The notes under the pieces are model-generated. The model searched no databases, had not been told where the DNA came from, and worked only from the letters and a program-made list of their open reading frames with translations. This document shows positions 50,924 through 57,791 of a DNA stretch of 57,791 bases, in pieces. The translations under genes were made by a program, and so were the position numbers. Position 1 is the first letter of the stretch. Each line of letters starts with the position of its first letter. Source of the stretch: Candidatus Aegiribacteria sp. (lineage in GTDB: Bacteria; Fermentibacterota; Fermentibacteria; Fermentibacterales; JCC-6); assembly GCA_030600545.1 (NCBI GenBank), contig JAUVLV010000008.1, positions 1 to 57,791 of the forward strand, written 5' to 3'.

Positions 50924-51853
50924 ATGTATTGGCTGCTGATATGGATGATGCTCTTTTCAACTGCGGATGATCCTTCACCGGCGCAGCCTTCCTTTGATCT
51001 TCACGTCGATGGAACGTCGCTGCCCGCTCAAAGGCTGGCATTTATCGTAATGCCTGGTGATTCTGTGACATTATCGGTACAGAATGAGAATACCGGATGG
51101 AGTGCAAGGAACGGGTATCCTTCCAGCGGTGCTGGCGCTTCCTTCGGATGGAGAGCCCCCAGGAACCATGGTATCTTCAGTATTGATGTGAGCAGCGGAG
51201 ATGCGGTGCAGAAGTATACAGTGATAGTTCCCGTTGAATCCTGCAGATGGAGGACAACAACTCTTAACTCATGCCTGATAGGAAGCTACGGAAACGGGAA
51301 CACTCGAAACGGCATCCCGGATTATTTCATTGAACTGACCTCCGCTTCATCAGGGGCATTGATTTCGACCCATCTTACACTTGGCCAGTTCCTGTGTCAT
51401 ATTGAGGGGGGTTACCCGCAGTACATGGCCTTTGACCTCAGGCTTGCCGATAAGCTCGAAGCAATTCTGGCCGCTGTACAGGAAGTTTATCCACAGGCAT
51501 CCGATATTCACAATATCAGTGGTTTCAGATCACCTGCTTACAACGCGGCTATCGGCAACGATACCAGCGAGAGCCTTCATCTTTATGGGAAAGCCGCTGA
51601 TATATGGATTGAAAGCTGGCCTTCGAATAATCTCATGGACGATATAGACCGGAACAAGCGGGTTGATGTATACGATGGCGAATATCTTGTTGAGATAGTC
51701 AGGGTACTGGAAGTTGAAGGGGAAGTTGTAACAGGCGGAGCGTCCGCGTACAGATGGATTCCAACCCACGGTCCCTTTGTTCATATTGATATTCGTGGAA
51801 GCAGGGCTGTATGGCCTACGACAAGAACTCTTGTATCGAATCCTGTCATCTGA
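50924..51853 (+). CDS. M15-family peptidase (D,D-/L,D-carboxypeptidase-like)
   Basis: A 309-residue secreted peptidase. The N-terminus is hydrophobic (MYWLLIWMMLFSTA); about 25-110 form an Ig-like prodomain. The catalytic part has ISGFRSPAYNAAIG, the zinc motif SLHLYGKAADIWIE (H-x6-D) and the second His in GPFVHIDIRGSRAVW, as in M15_3/DUF882 enzymes that trim peptidoglycan stem peptides. It overlaps the frame leading into the L,D-transpeptidase gene, and the two likely work together on wall cross-links. Confidence 0.87.
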   Translation: MYWLLIWMMLFSTADDPSPAQPSFDLHVDGTSLPAQRLAFIVMPGDSVTLSVQNENTGWSARNGYPSSGAGASFGWRAPRNHGIFSIDVSSGDAVQKYTVIVPVESCRWRTTTLNSCLIGSYGNGNTRNGIPDYFIELTSASSGALISTHLTLGQFLCHIEGGYPQYMAFDLRLADKLEAILAAVQEVYPQASDIHNISGFRSPAYNAAIGNDTSESLHLYGKAADIWIESWPSNNLMDDIDRNKRVDVYDGEYLVEIVRVLEVEGEVVTGGASAYRWIPTHGPFVHIDIRGSRAVWPTTRTLVSNPVI

Positions 51854-51867
51854 AAGGCGTAGCCGGA

Positions 51868-52674
51868 ATGAATTCACTCAGAATTGCCTTTATCGTACTT
51901 GCCTGTGTACTTTTGACCGGCCTTATTATAAGTCTTGTAAGTGCGAACACCCTCTCAAGAAGATTGATGAATCTGCAACTGGACTACAGATTCACCGGGA
52001 ATGAGTTGAGGGCGCTAACTGCGGAAAGGGATACACTCGCTGATATCAACGCTTTTTACCGCATAAGGGAGGACTCCCTTGATTTACTGTCGTACAGGCT
52101 GGATTCACTGCAGGCGAGAATGCAGGAGATTGAGCTGAGAGAGAATTATGTAGGTTATTACCTTCTTATCGATACGCACCAGAACAGATTTCATCTCAGA
52201 AGAAACCTGGGCGACGGAAACGATGTTTTGATAAGATCAGGTTACTGTGGGACAGGAAAAGGATGGACAGACAACGATAATGGCCAGGCGTGGAATTTTT
52301 CCACCCCCAGAGGTATCAGGTACATAGTAGAAAAAGGTGAGCATCCATACTGGTACAGACCGGACTGGTACTGGGAGGAAATGAACATGATTCCTCCCGA
52401 ACCCGATGAGTACATTGTCATACCTGACACCATCTCCTGGGATGAACAGATATCCTATTACCATGATTCCCTTACCGCATCTGAAAGAGTGTTCGTACAG
52501 AGAGTTCCCGGAGCCCTGGGCTCATATAAAATAGACCTCGGCGGGGGAATTCTCATCCATTATGGAGTAGGCAGAGGAAGAAACGTAAGCCATGGATGCA
52601 TCAGAATGGGAAGCAGTGATCTGGATGCTCTATACAGATCACTTCCAGTTGGTGCTCCGGTAATTATATACTGA
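51868..52674 (+). CDS. L,D-transpeptidase (YkuD domain)
   Basis: A 268-residue protein with an N-terminal membrane anchor (LRIAFIVLACVLLTGLIISLV), a coiled coil (about 30-90, NLQLDYRFTGNELRALTAERD...) and a C-terminal YkuD domain. The catalytic motif is complete: IHYGVG then SHGCIRM with the nucleophile Cys, about 12 residues apart. It makes 3-3 cross-links or attaches lipoproteins. ATG 51868 was chosen because the frame further upstream overlaps the M15 gene; AAAGG is about 11 bases away. Confidence 0.9.
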   Translation: MNSLRIAFIVLACVLLTGLIISLVSANTLSRRLMNLQLDYRFTGNELRALTAERDTLADINAFYRIREDSLDLLSYRLDSLQARMQEIELRENYVGYYLLIDTHQNRFHLRRNLGDGNDVLIRSGYCGTGKGWTDNDNGQAWNFSTPRGIRYIVEKGEHPYWYRPDWYWEEMNMIPPEPDEYIVIPDTISWDEQISYYHDSLTASERVFVQRVPGALGSYKIDLGGGILIHYGVGRGRNVSHGCIRMGSSDLDALYRSLPVGAPVIIY

Positions 52675-52686
52675 AAGGCAGTTCCA

Positions 52687-54213
52687 TTGCATAAATCTCA
52701 GACACACGCTGAAGAAGGTATTCAAACTTCCCGGAATAGCAACAACAGGCATATCGCCATTATTGGAACAAGCCTTATAGCCGCACTTGTACTGCTGTTT
52801 CTTATCTCAACGATTTTCAATTCAAACGGATCAGACGGGGAACATGCGGAAGTTGCTCAGGTTGTTCCTGTTGAAGATTCTCTTCCCGCAATTGAAATCC
52901 TTGATGAGGAGTTACCTGAATTCTGGCTTCAGGCAAGAGGTTTATCCACTGGCAATGCCGGATGGGGCCCGGATATAACTGCGCCTTTTGATACCCTCTG
53001 GCACATGAGATCCAATGCGGGAAGGGAATTTTTCTCTTCTCCGGCTCTTGTGGACGGAATACTTTATTTTGGCTGCAACGACGGAAATCTTCGCGCAGTT
53101 GACGCTGCCAGCGGTTCTGTAAACTGGACATTCGGCACTGCATGCGGAATCTGCGGAGAACCAGCTGTGAATTCCACCACAGTCTATTTCGGCGGACAGG
53201 ACGGTGTGGTTTATGCCATCGACAGGTTCTCAGGAAGCAAAAAGTGGTCAGCTGGTCTTGGCTACCATGTATTCTGCAATACCGGTATTTTTTCCGATAC
53301 ACTTATCGTTACAGGTAATTCAATGGGAAAGGTATGCGCACTGAATGCACGAACAGGCGAACCGGTCTGGGATGATGAGATAGGGGGAATAGTACTTGGT
53401 CCCGTAATAATAGATTCCATGATTATCTTCTCTACCGAAGGCGGGAAAATTGCCGCATTCGATCCCTCGGGAAATCGGCTCTGGTCAAAGGATTACAGCA
53501 GTCAGGCATCACCGCCATCGGCCGATAGTACAGGTGTATATGCAGGCTTTTCGAACGGCGTAGTAAGAAAATTCTCACTGGATGACGGGCATGTTATATG
53601 GGAAACCGATGTTGTAAGCTCCGTTTCAAAATGTGTAATGGCAAGACCTGTGATTGTTGGTAACGTGGTTTTATCAGGCACAAATGACGGGCAGCTTGTC
53701 TCACTGACCGCTACAGACGGAACCGTAATCTGGAGACAGAATTTCGATAACTGGCTTCAGCTGCCGCCTGCCGTGGGCAGGGAACTGGTTTACATAGCCT
53801 GTGATGATCAGCGCCTGCATATTGTTGAACTTGAGACCGGAGCAAAGATCGATTCACTTGAGATGGACGGTTATTCGGGCACAGCTCCTCTTCTTCTGAA
53901 TGGTATTATTTATTATGGGAATACATCCGGTGGTTTCACCGCACTTACAGGTACCATATCAGAGGAAGAAGCAATCGAGCCGGTTGAAGATCAACCGGAA
54001 GAGCAGCCGGAAGATCAGCCGGATGAGCAGCCGGAAGAGCAACCGGAAGAGCAGCCGGAAGAGCAGCCGGAAGAGCAACCGGAAGAGATGCCTGATGAAG
54101 TTATAGAAGAGGTTGCAGACGATGAAGATATTCCCGGAGAAATGATACAGCCGCTTGACGAAGACCTTGTGGACATAACTGCTGATGATATGGATTCAAC
54201 GGAGACGGAGTAA
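52687..54213 (+). CDS. Membrane-anchored PQQ-type beta-propeller protein with Glu/Pro/Gln repeats
   Basis: A 508-residue protein with one N-terminal membrane helix (about 20-42, IAIIGTSLIAALVLLFLIS) and a BamB-like propeller of PQQ repeats (about 95-410; units such as LYFGCNDGNLRAVDAASGSVNWTF, VYFGGQDGVVYAIDRFSGSKKW and VLSGTNDGQLVSLTATDGTVIW). The C-terminus has about nine tandem PEEQ-type tetrapeptides (about 430-470) and a very acidic end. Likely a periplasmic scaffold. TTG 52687 has AAAGGCAG upstream; era starts at the stop (TAATG). Confidence 0.85.
   Translation: MHKSQTHAEEGIQTSRNSNNRHIAIIGTSLIAALVLLFLISTIFNSNGSDGEHAEVAQVVPVEDSLPAIEILDEELPEFWLQARGLSTGNAGWGPDITAPFDTLWHMRSNAGREFFSSPALVDGILYFGCNDGNLRAVDAASGSVNWTFGTACGICGEPAVNSTTVYFGGQDGVVYAIDRFSGSKKWSAGLGYHVFCNTGIFSDTLIVTGNSMGKVCALNARTGEPVWDDEIGGIVLGPVIIDSMIIFSTEGGKIAAFDPSGNRLWSKDYSSQASPPSADSTGVYAGFSNGVVRKFSLDDGHVIWETDVVSSVSKCVMARPVIVGNVVLSGTNDGQLVSLTATDGTVIWRQNFDNWLQLPPAVGRELVYIACDDQRLHIVELETGAKIDSLEMDGYSGTAPLLLNGIIYYGNTSGGFTALTGTISEEEAIEPVEDQPEEQPEDQPDEQPEEQPEEQPEEQPEEQPEEMPDEVIEEVADDEDIPGEMIQPLDEDLVDITADDMDSTETE
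53990..54090 (+). repeat. 12-bp tandem repeats inside the PQQ-propeller gene
   Basis: Eight to nine head-to-tail copies of a 12-base unit close to CCGGAAGAGCAG, with a few A/G and GAT/GAG variants, encoding PEEQ tetrapeptides. Repeats of this kind change copy number by slippage, so the length may vary between strains. Confidence 0.9.
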
Positions 54214-55085
54214 TGGAGAATCAGGTAAGAGAACGATCGGGATATGTTGCCATAGCCGGACTGGCGAATTCAGGAAAATCCGCACTGATTAATGCCCTTT
54301 CAGGAAGGAACATATCCCCTTCGCATATACATAAAGGTACAACACGGATTCCAATTTCAAGCATTTACATGACGGAAAATGATCAGGTGTGCTTTATCGA
54401 TACTCCTCCGCTTGATTTTTACGAAGATGAAAAACTGTTCAACAGTGTTGACGCCATATGTCTGACTCTCAACACCACCGAGTTCTCAAAACAGCTGAAA
54501 TCCGGTGTTCTGCAAGGTTTTGTAAACCGCATAAGGACGATACCGATTATATTCGTACCTACTTTCATCGATTATTTTCCATCGGAATTGCATAGTGCTT
54601 TTGTAAACCAGATTTCAATGCTGGTCAATTATCAGGAAATAGTTCCGGTATGTGCTCCTACTGGTCAGGGCATAAAGAGGCTCCGTAAGGTTTTGGTGGA
54701 ATATATACCGGAAAGTGGTAGACTCTTCCCCGATGGCTGTACCTCTCTGCATTCTGAAAGATTTCTGGTCAGTGAGCAGATAAGGATCAGTCTCTTCAGC
54801 GTTCTTCCATCGGAAATTGCCGCAACCACTGCTGTACAGATAGAGGAGTTTTCCATACGCGATGAGAAAAGGTACGTAAGGGCCAATTTGCACGTTGCGC
54901 GTCATTCCAACAAAGGAGTAGTGATAGGCAGAAAGGGAACGATGCTTCAGAATATAGCGGATATAGCATCAGATGGAGCCTCCAGAATGATTGAAAGACC
55001 ACTCTACCTCGATCTATGGGTGAAGGTCCGCGAAGCATGGCCGGAGAACATTGATGACCTGACTGAATTCGGGTACGTCTGTTGA
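54213..55085 (+). CDS. era: Era-like GTPase with degenerate G motifs and KH domain
   Basis: A 290-residue Era homologue. G1 is intact (GLANSGKS, 16-23) and Thr43/Thr44 keep G2. G3 reads DTPP (63-66) instead of DTPG, and the NKxD G4 box reads TFID (117-120), so Asn and Lys are lost. The C-terminal KH domain is well kept (ARHSNKGVVIGRKGTMLQNIA, with its GxxG loop). Era helps 16S rRNA maturation; this version may bind RNA but bind or hydrolyse GTP poorly. It sits between the PQQ protein and scpA, overlapping scpA by 4 bases (TTGA). No second era is visible. Confidence 0.88.
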   Translation: MENQVRERSGYVAIAGLANSGKSALINALSGRNISPSHIHKGTTRIPISSIYMTENDQVCFIDTPPLDFYEDEKLFNSVDAICLTLNTTEFSKQLKSGVLQGFVNRIRTIPIIFVPTFIDYFPSELHSAFVNQISMLVNYQEIVPVCAPTGQGIKRLRKVLVEYIPESGRLFPDGCTSLHSERFLVSEQIRISLFSVLPSEIAATTAVQIEEFSIRDEKRYVRANLHVARHSNKGVVIGRKGTMLQNIADIASDGASRMIERPLYLDLWVKVREAWPENIDDLTEFGYVC

Positions 55086-55834
55086 CAGAACAGCAGGTTT
55101 ACACCAGAAGCTGCAGGATAGAACTTGATTCCTTCGAAGGACCCCTTGATCTGCTTCTGTATCTTATAAGGCGGGATGAGATCGATATTTACGACATTCC
55201 CGTTGCACATGTAGCCGATCAGTACCTTAAATATATCAGAGAAGCCAGTGAACTTGATCTGGACATAGCCAGCGAATACCTTGTCATGGCCGCGACGCTT
55301 ACGAAGATGAAGAGCAAATCTCTCCTTCCAACCCATAGATTCGACGGGGAGGATGATGTCGATCCTGGAGCTGAACTAAGGCGTCAGCTGATTCTCTACA
55401 GAACATTCCGCGATATAGCCGAAGAACTTCAGAGAAGCGAAGAAACCTGGACCGAGATATACACTTCACCCGGTGAGCGTGACAGATGGTCTGGTGATTC
55501 CAATGAGATCGAACCCGGTCAGGCGTCACTGCTTGACCTTCTGAAAGCCCTCAACAGCCTTTCCGAAGAGGAACCTGAAATCCCTTCCCAGAGAATTCAG
55601 CGGACTCTCTTGACTATAAGCGAGTGCATAAGCACACTTGAAAAGGAGATCGTACCTGGCAGAACCATTCCATTCAGATCGATCATCGGTCCGAAACCTG
55701 CGAGATCCAGGATTGTATCATATTTCATTACATTACTTGAACTTATCAGAAGGGGATGGGTGTGTTGTCACCAGGCTTACCCATTCTCGGAAATAGAAAT
55801 CCAACGAACTGAAAGGTGGAGCGTTGATTCTTGA
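55082..55834 (+). CDS. scpA: Segregation and condensation protein A
   Basis: A 250-residue kleisin of the SMC-ScpAB complex. The N-terminal SMC-binding region is FEGPLDLLLYLIRRDEIDIYDIPVAHVADQYLKYI, with SEYLVMAATLTKMKSKSLLP following; the C-terminal winged helix includes IRRGWVCCHQAYPFSEIEIQRTE. TTG 55082 overlaps the era stop. scpB overlaps its end by 11 bases, the usual pairing. Confidence 0.95.
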   Translation: MTEQQVYTRSCRIELDSFEGPLDLLLYLIRRDEIDIYDIPVAHVADQYLKYIREASELDLDIASEYLVMAATLTKMKSKSLLPTHRFDGEDDVDPGAELRRQLILYRTFRDIAEELQRSEETWTEIYTSPGERDRWSGDSNEIEPGQASLLDLLKALNSLSEEEPEIPSQRIQRTLLTISECISTLEKEIVPGRTIPFRSIIGPKPARSRIVSYFITLLELIRRGWVCCHQAYPFSEIEIQRTERWSVDS

Positions 55835-56402
55835 CAGACTGGCAAGAGAAGTGGAAGCACTGATCTTTGCTTCGGAAAAACCATTGAGTATCCAGCAGCT
55901 GTGTGAATGTACCGGAAGCGGTGAAGATTCCATTCATCAGGCGCTTGATAGACTTAACAAGGCATTTCTGGACCAGCAGCATGCCCTTACGATAATTGAT
56001 GTTGCAGGCGGATTCCGCATAGCAACCGACAGCGAATTCGGAGGTGTTGTTTCGCAGCTTTTTGAAGGGAGAAAACCCGGAAAACTCTCACGAGCAGCCC
56101 TTGAGACAATGGCTGTAGTCGCTTACAGCCAGCCATGTACAAGAATGGCAATAGAATCCATCAGAGGAGTGAACTGCGATAGTGCCATAAGAACTCTGCT
56201 TGAGCGGAATATGATTAGAATCTCAGGTAGAATGGAAACACCGGGAAGACCTCTGCTTTATTCAACAACTCAAGCTTTCCTTGAGTATTTCGGGCTAAGC
56301 AATCTTGACCATCTTCCAAGATTCGATGAAGTTGGAGAACTCCTTGGTATGAGTTCTTCTGAGATGGAAGAAAGGGACCTGTTTGGCTCAGACAAAGAAT
56401 AA
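55824..56402 (+). CDS. scpB: Segregation and condensation protein B
   Basis: A 192-residue protein of two winged helices. Typical stretches are REVEALIFASEKPLSIQQLCECTG, LTIIDVAGGFRIATDSEFGGVV, LSRAALETMAVVAYSQPCTRMAIESIRGVNCDSAIRTLLERNMI and GRPLLYSTTQAFLEYFGL. It bridges ScpA to the SMC heads. AAAGGTGG lies 4 bases before TTG 55824. The pseudouridine synthase gene overlaps its end by 20 bases. Confidence 0.95.
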   Translation: MILDRLAREVEALIFASEKPLSIQQLCECTGSGEDSIHQALDRLNKAFLDQQHALTIIDVAGGFRIATDSEFGGVVSQLFEGRKPGKLSRAALETMAVVAYSQPCTRMAIESIRGVNCDSAIRTLLERNMIRISGRMETPGRPLLYSTTQAFLEYFGLSNLDHLPRFDEVGELLGMSSSEMEERDLFGSDKE

Positions 56403-57111
56403 CTACCGGCTTAACAGATACCTCGCGAGGTCAGGGATAGCATCCAGAAGAAAGAGCGATCTTCTGATCCAGGGAGGGAAAGTATCGGTTAACGGTAAAA
56501 TTGTCACTGTTCCCGGATTCAGGGTTTCCGATGAAGACAAAGTGATGTACCGAGGGGAGACTGTAAGGCTTCAGCTTCTCAGGACGGCTGCACTCAATAA
56601 ACCCCATGGTTTCGAAACAACCCTGTCAGTTGATTCAAAAAGATCAATACTCAAACTGGTCAAAGGTCTTCCCCCTGGAACCGTTCCGGTGGGACGTCTG
56701 GATATCAATACTGGCGGGTTGCTCATACTCAGCAATGACGGAGAGCTTGTGAACCGTCTCATGCATCCATCATGGGAGGTTGAAAGGGAATACAGAATAT
56801 TCCTGAAGAACCCGCCAGGTCCGTCGGTTTTCCGATCTCTGCGAAGGGGTGCATCAATTGGCAGTGGTGAATTCTCCAAACCACTCTCAGTCGAACCCTC
56901 AGGCAAGAAATCAGTTAACATAGTTCTTCGTACAGGAAGAAATCGCGAAGTTCGCAGGCTGTTCGAAGCATGCGACATTCAGTTTGAAGGCCTTGAGCGC
57001 GTTAGATATGGGCCAATTACGCTGAAAGGGATTAAACGCGGCGAGTGGCGCCTGCTCGTTGATGATGAGCTCAAGGCACTGATGAAAACAGTAAAACTTA
57101 CCCGCAACTGA
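56383..57111 (+). CDS. rluB: RsuA/RluB-family pseudouridine synthase
   Basis: A 242-residue rRNA pseudouridine synthase. An S4 domain (YRLNRYLARSGIASRRKSDLLIQGGKVSVNG) precedes the catalytic domain with VPVGRLDINTGGLLILSNDGEL, where the Asp is catalytic, and GRNREVRRLFEA near the end. scpA-scpB-rluB order is common in bacteria, which supports RluB over RsuA or RluE. TTG 56383 has AAAGGG upstream. Confidence 0.92.
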   Translation: MAQTKNNYRLNRYLARSGIASRRKSDLLIQGGKVSVNGKIVTVPGFRVSDEDKVMYRGETVRLQLLRTAALNKPHGFETTLSVDSKRSILKLVKGLPPGTVPVGRLDINTGGLLILSNDGELVNRLMHPSWEVEREYRIFLKNPPGPSVFRSLRRGASIGSGEFSKPLSVEPSGKKSVNIVLRTGRNREVRRLFEACDIQFEGLERVRYGPITLKGIKRGEWRLLVDDELKALMKTVKLTRN

Positions 57112-57141
57112 TGTGAATTCCGGCAGAACAAATACCTGCTC

Positions 57142-57170
57142 TTGACTTATATCCTGTTTATTCAAATATT
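57142..57170 (+). promoter_or_regulatory. Promoter candidate for cmk
   Basis: TTGACT (57142-57147), a 17-base spacer and AATATT (57165-57170), about 35 bases before the probable CTG start of cmk. Confidence 0.4.
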
Positions 57171-57204
57171 TGCAGCCAAATTAACAGAAAGGGTGTGACC
57201 TTGC

Positions 57205-57791
57205 CTGATTCGCCTGACTAGAGTAATAGCCATTGACGGACCCGCCGCTTCCGGGAAGAGCACCACTGCTCGACTGGTTGCAGACAGGCTGGGTTATTCT
57301 TACCTTGATACCGGGGCCATGTACCGTGCTTCGGCTCTATTAACGATCCGTAATTCGATAAAGCTCGATGATTACTCTCGGATAGCTCTGGTCATTCGCA
57401 ACCATTCAATTGATATCAGGAACGGGAACATCTTCATTGATAATGAGGATGTTTCAGCGTTTATCAGAACTCCGGAAATAAGCGATGCAGCCAGCATGAT
57501 ATCATCGGGCACTCCGGTCAGACGCGAGATGGTGATTCTTCAGCGCAGGTTCGCCGAGAGCCATGATACCGTTGCCGAAGGAAGAGATATGGGAACGGTA
57601 GTTTTCCCTCAGGCTGATCTGAAAGTATACGTTATCGCTGATGTTGCCATACGTGTTGTCAGAAGGTGGAGAGAATTCAACGCCGCCGGTGAAAATGCCG
57701 ATTTCGACGTGCTTCTGAAATCCCAGCTGATGCGGGACTATAGAGACAGAAGCAGGGTCGACAGCCCGCTTCGACTGGCTCCCGGAGCAGT
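57205..57791 (+). CDS. cmk: Cytidylate kinase, 3' truncated by window, probable CTG start
   Basis: The frame encodes RVIAIDGPAASGKSTTARLVADRLGYSYLDTGAMYRA, the CMP kinase P-loop and substrate motif, and later VAEGRDMGTVVFPQADLKVYV. The window ends before the C-terminus (about 195 residues seen). It phosphorylates CMP and dCMP. No ATG, GTG or TTG exists in frame between a TGA at 57196 and the P-loop. CTG 57205 lies 9 bases after AAAGGGTG (57188-57195) and gives MIRLTRVIAIDGP, a normal family start. ATT 57208 and CTG 57214 are weaker choices. Confidence 0.9.
   Translation, partial: MIRLTRVIAIDGPAASGKSTTARLVADRLGYSYLDTGAMYRASALLTIRNSIKLDDYSRIALVIRNHSIDIRNGNIFIDNEDVSAFIRTPEISDAASMISSGTPVRREMVILQRRFAESHDTVAEGRDMGTVVFPQADLKVYVIADVAIRVVRRWREFNAAGENADFDVLLKSQLMRDYRDRSRVDSPLRLAPGA

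Noticed and set aside
53990-54090. Possible CRISPR-like array
   Set aside because: The units are 12 bases, contiguous, without spacers, and encode an in-frame PEEQ tail.

Overview
The window looks like a chromosomal segment of an uncultured Gram-negative bacterium of the FCB group (a lineage near Fermentibacterota or Cloacimonadota would fit; the phylum cannot be fixed from this sequence). Reasons: a PorV/PorQ-type outer-membrane protein, two C25 (gingipain-like) peptidases and an orphan fragment that all carry type IX secretion (T9SS) sorting domains, LPS-type sugar genes (glycosyltransferase 9, RmlC), many lipoproteins, and mixed housekeeping genes packed in short overlapping operons. No rRNA, CRISPR array, prophage or intact transposon was seen. 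Start codons are unusual: about thirteen genes use TTG, four use GTG, and at least three (DUF503, TMEM175-like, cmk) appear to start at CTG.

Layout. 0-5.2 kb, minus strand: mgtE, glgB, DUF503, yjbQ, then a SIMPL protein and a truncated secreted protein. 5.3-10.7 kb: a small four-helix membrane protein (minus), then plus-strand PilZ, PorV-like, CTP-dependent lipid kinase-like, miaB and glycosyltransferase 9. 10.7-12.7 kb, minus: a small secreted protein, xseA, xseB. 12.7-18.3 kb: an AT-rich, gene-poor stretch, a TGS-type uridine kinase, and an AT-rich block holding a lipoprotein and a C25 peptidase, followed by an orphan T9SS sorting-domain remnant. 18.3-20.3 kb, plus: a TMEM175-like channel and a B12-binding radical SAM protein. 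20.3-24.9 kb, minus: a tight four-gene operon (DUF362, radical SAM, a SucC-like subunit fused to a FixX-like ferredoxin domain, SucD-like). 24.9-28.3 kb: a large C25 peptidase.

28.5-35 kb: a secreted protein with a duplicated domain, nth, rmlC, tRNA-Leu(CAG), then smpB, amidase, an anchored protein, murI, rph and rdgB. 35.1-37.2 kb: an EF-G (minus). 37.3-44.4 kb, plus: GNAT acetyltransferase, tRNA-Leu(UAA), mutL, miaA, a ParB-like/TPR fusion, an Ig-like lipoprotein and a ferredoxin-nitroreductase. 44.4-46.8 kb, minus: a lipoprotein, a polysaccharide deacetylase gene split by an in-frame TAA, and another lipoprotein. 46.8-57.8 kb, plus: an HlyD-like lipoprotein, pgi, a barrel-like protein, purN, an M15 peptidase, an L,D-transpeptidase, a PQQ-propeller protein, an Era with damaged G motifs, scpA, scpB, an RsuA-family pseudouridine synthase and a truncated cmk.

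The most promising novel items are the DUF362/radical SAM/SucC-FixX/SucD operon, the ParB-like/TPR fusion, the Era lacking canonical G3 and G4 motifs, the CTG starts, and the AT-rich C25 peptidase block abutting an orphan sorting domain. A tRNA-Leu(UAA) gene, whose anticodon loop fits MiaA recognition, lies at the head of the mutL-miaA unit.
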